Shown piece after piece: positions 19,279-20,404 of a stretch of 20,404 nucleotides of DNA; positions within the stretch are counted from its first letter, which is position 1; each line of letters starts with the position of its first letter. Under the pieces are notes generated by a model. It ran no database searches and had not been told where the DNA came from. It was given only the letters and a program-made list of their open reading frames with translations. A program made the translations under genes and the position numbers. The DNA comes from a virus, in the IMG/VR virus record IMGVR_UViG_3300034375_000640, positions 1 through 20,404 of that record; one strand, written 5' to 3'.

Positions 19279-20082
19279 ATGTCACGAGCGACACTTATTG
19301 ATGAGCGTAAGGAAGAAGAATTAGAAACAACAGACCAACTCGACACACAGGACACCGTAGAGAATCCTCAAGAGGAACAACCTCAACAGTCTAATGTTCC
19401 AGAAAAGTACCAAGGTAAATCTGTAGAAGAACTTGTACAGATGCACCAAGAACTAGAGAAGTTCTCAGGTAAGCAGAGTACGGAAGTTGGAGAGTTACGT
19501 AAAGTTGTTGATAATTACATCCAGACACAACTCTCAGTCCAACAAGCACCTCAACAACAGCAATACAACGGCGATGAAGATGATGATGTAGATTTCTTTG
19601 TTGATCCCAAGACCGCTGTTAGTCGAGCTATAGACAACCACCCTAAGATCAGAGAAGCACAGGCTTACACACAACAGTACAAACAACAGGCTACTCTTGC
19701 ACAACTCAAGTCCTCTCATCCTGAGATGGAACAGATACTGCAAGACCCTAAGTTTGCTGAGTGGATCAAGGGGTCAAAAGTCCGAACACAGTTGTTTGTT
19801 CAGGCTGACCAAGCGTACGATTACGACGCTGCTCACGAACTGTTTAGCCTCTGGAAAGAGAGGAACCAAGTAGTTCAACAGACAGCACAGGCTGAAAGAG
19901 AAGCCCGTAAGAGTGCAGTAAAGTCAGCTAACACAGGCAACGCTCGAGGAACATCGGAAGGATCACGCAAGAAAGTTTATCGTCGTGCTGACATTATTAA
20001 ACTTATGCGTACCGACCCAGAGCGTTATCAGAGTCTATCAGACGAACTACTGAAGGCTTACGCAGAGGGTCGGGTTAGATAG
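19279..20082 (+). CDS. capsid scaffolding protein
   Basis: Internal assembly scaffold that shapes the procapsid and then leaves. It is 267 residues, with an acidic Gln-rich N-terminal third (TTDQLDTQDTVENPQEEQPQ), predicted helices and a poly-Gln stretch (QQAPQQQQY), an Asp-rich patch (GDEDDDVDFF), and a basic helical C-terminus (EGSRKKVYRRADIIKLMR). The basic helix is where podovirus scaffolds bind the capsid protein. It lies immediately upstream of the capsid gene, the canonical position. No protease motif seen. A 63-base leader precedes it, with a (TAA)5 run and only a weak GGGG ribosome site. Confidence 0.88.
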   Translation: MSRATLIDERKEEELETTDQLDTQDTVENPQEEQPQQSNVPEKYQGKSVEELVQMHQELEKFSGKQSTEVGELRKVVDNYIQTQLSVQQAPQQQQYNGDEDDDVDFFVDPKTAVSRAIDNHPKIREAQAYTQQYKQQATLAQLKSSHPEMEQILQDPKFAEWIKGSKVRTQLFVQADQAYDYDAAHELFSLWKERNQVVQQTAQAEREARKSAVKSANTGNARGTSEGSRKKVYRRADIIKLMRTDPERYQSLSDELLKAYAEGRVR

Positions 20083-20099
20083 CCTAAAGGAGAATTACA

Positions 20100-20404
20100 A
20101 TGGCTGGTGAAACCTCTGGTGCCTATTTTACAGCTAATGCTGTAGTAGACAAAACTGCTGCTGGGACTTTTATCCCAGAAATCTGGAGCGATGAAGTAAT
20201 CGCTGCTTACCAAAAGAACCTGAAGATGGCTCCCCTTGTCAAGCGTCTCGCTATGTCTGGCAAGAAGGGTGACGTTATTCACATCCCTAAGCCCATCCGT
20301 GGTGCTGCATCTGCTAAGGCAGAAGCTGTAGCAGTTACGATTCAAGCTAACCTAGAAACTGAGTTGCAAGTAACTGTTGACCGTCACTTTGAGTACTCAC
20401 GTTT
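20100..20404 (+). CDS. major capsid protein, N-terminal part (3' end outside window)
   Basis: About 101 residues of the main shell protein. It begins MAGETSGAYFTANAVVDKTA and continues with a helix-rich segment containing FIPEIWSDEVIAAYQKNL, then VKRLAMSGKKGDVIHIPKPI, a strand signature common to HK97-fold capsid proteins of marine podoviruses. The next residues (TELQVTVDRHFEYSR) are also typical. AAGGAG lies seven bases before ATG. Position after the scaffold supports the call. Confidence 0.9.
   Translation, partial: MAGETSGAYFTANAVVDKTAAGTFIPEIWSDEVIAAYQKNLKMAPLVKRLAMSGKKGDVIHIPKPIRGAASAKAEAVAVTIQANLETELQVTVDRHFEYSR

Overview
The window is double-stranded DNA of a tailed phage with a short-tailed (podovirus-like), virulent, probably marine character. 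It has a T7-type replication set: a gp2.5-like ssDNA-binding protein, a gp4-like primase-helicase, a family A DNA polymerase and an endonuclease I-like resolvase. It also carries a B12-dependent class II ribonucleotide reductase and a head module of terminase, portal, scaffold and capsid. This mix recalls the cobavirus/Zobellviridae-like marine podoviruses, but that placement is inference and the host cannot be told. No phage RNA polymerase, integrase, tRNA or CRISPR array is visible. The clearest promoters are host sigma-70 type.

Layout. (1) Bases 1-966, plus strand: the 3' end of a large, probably virion, protein gene and a small coupled gene. They run head-on into the minus-strand block, with a 6-base overlap. 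(2) Bases 961-8824, minus strand: the replication and nucleotide block, read from SSB through primase-helicase, polymerase, three nucleases, three small genes and the reductase. It has a promoter in front of SSB and a second, internal promoter in front of the tail of the block. (3) Bases 8825-12063, minus strand: a tightly coupled set of small early genes. At least four, perhaps five, are tiny membrane peptides of 18-40 residues that ordinary gene callers miss. (4) Bases 12064-12820: a 757-base divergent intergenic region holding three and a half copies of a 54-bp tandem repeat, each full copy able to form a long hairpin, and the first late promoter. It is the best origin or control-region candidate. 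(5) Bases 12821-20404, plus strand: late genes. These are a small-terminase candidate, a Cys-rich mini-ORF, an M15 peptidase endolysin, a structural candidate, a glutaredoxin, a secreted calcium-loop protein, the large terminase, a membrane peptide, the portal with an overlapping coiled-coil ORF at its 3' end, three Lys-rich small proteins, a second copy of the late promoter, a small acidic protein, a zinc ribbon, the scaffold and the start of the major capsid protein.

How it works together. Early minus-strand genes would be read first from the central region. The replication block makes dNTPs (class II reductase), copies DNA and processes joints and ends (endonuclease I, a Cas4-like Fe-S nuclease and a small PD-(D/E)XK protein). 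Two near-identical 39-bp promoters on the plus strand would drive packaging and head genes. Genes are packed with ATGA, TAATG and TTGA overlaps. Several starts are GTG or TTG, including those of the polymerase, large terminase and endolysin.
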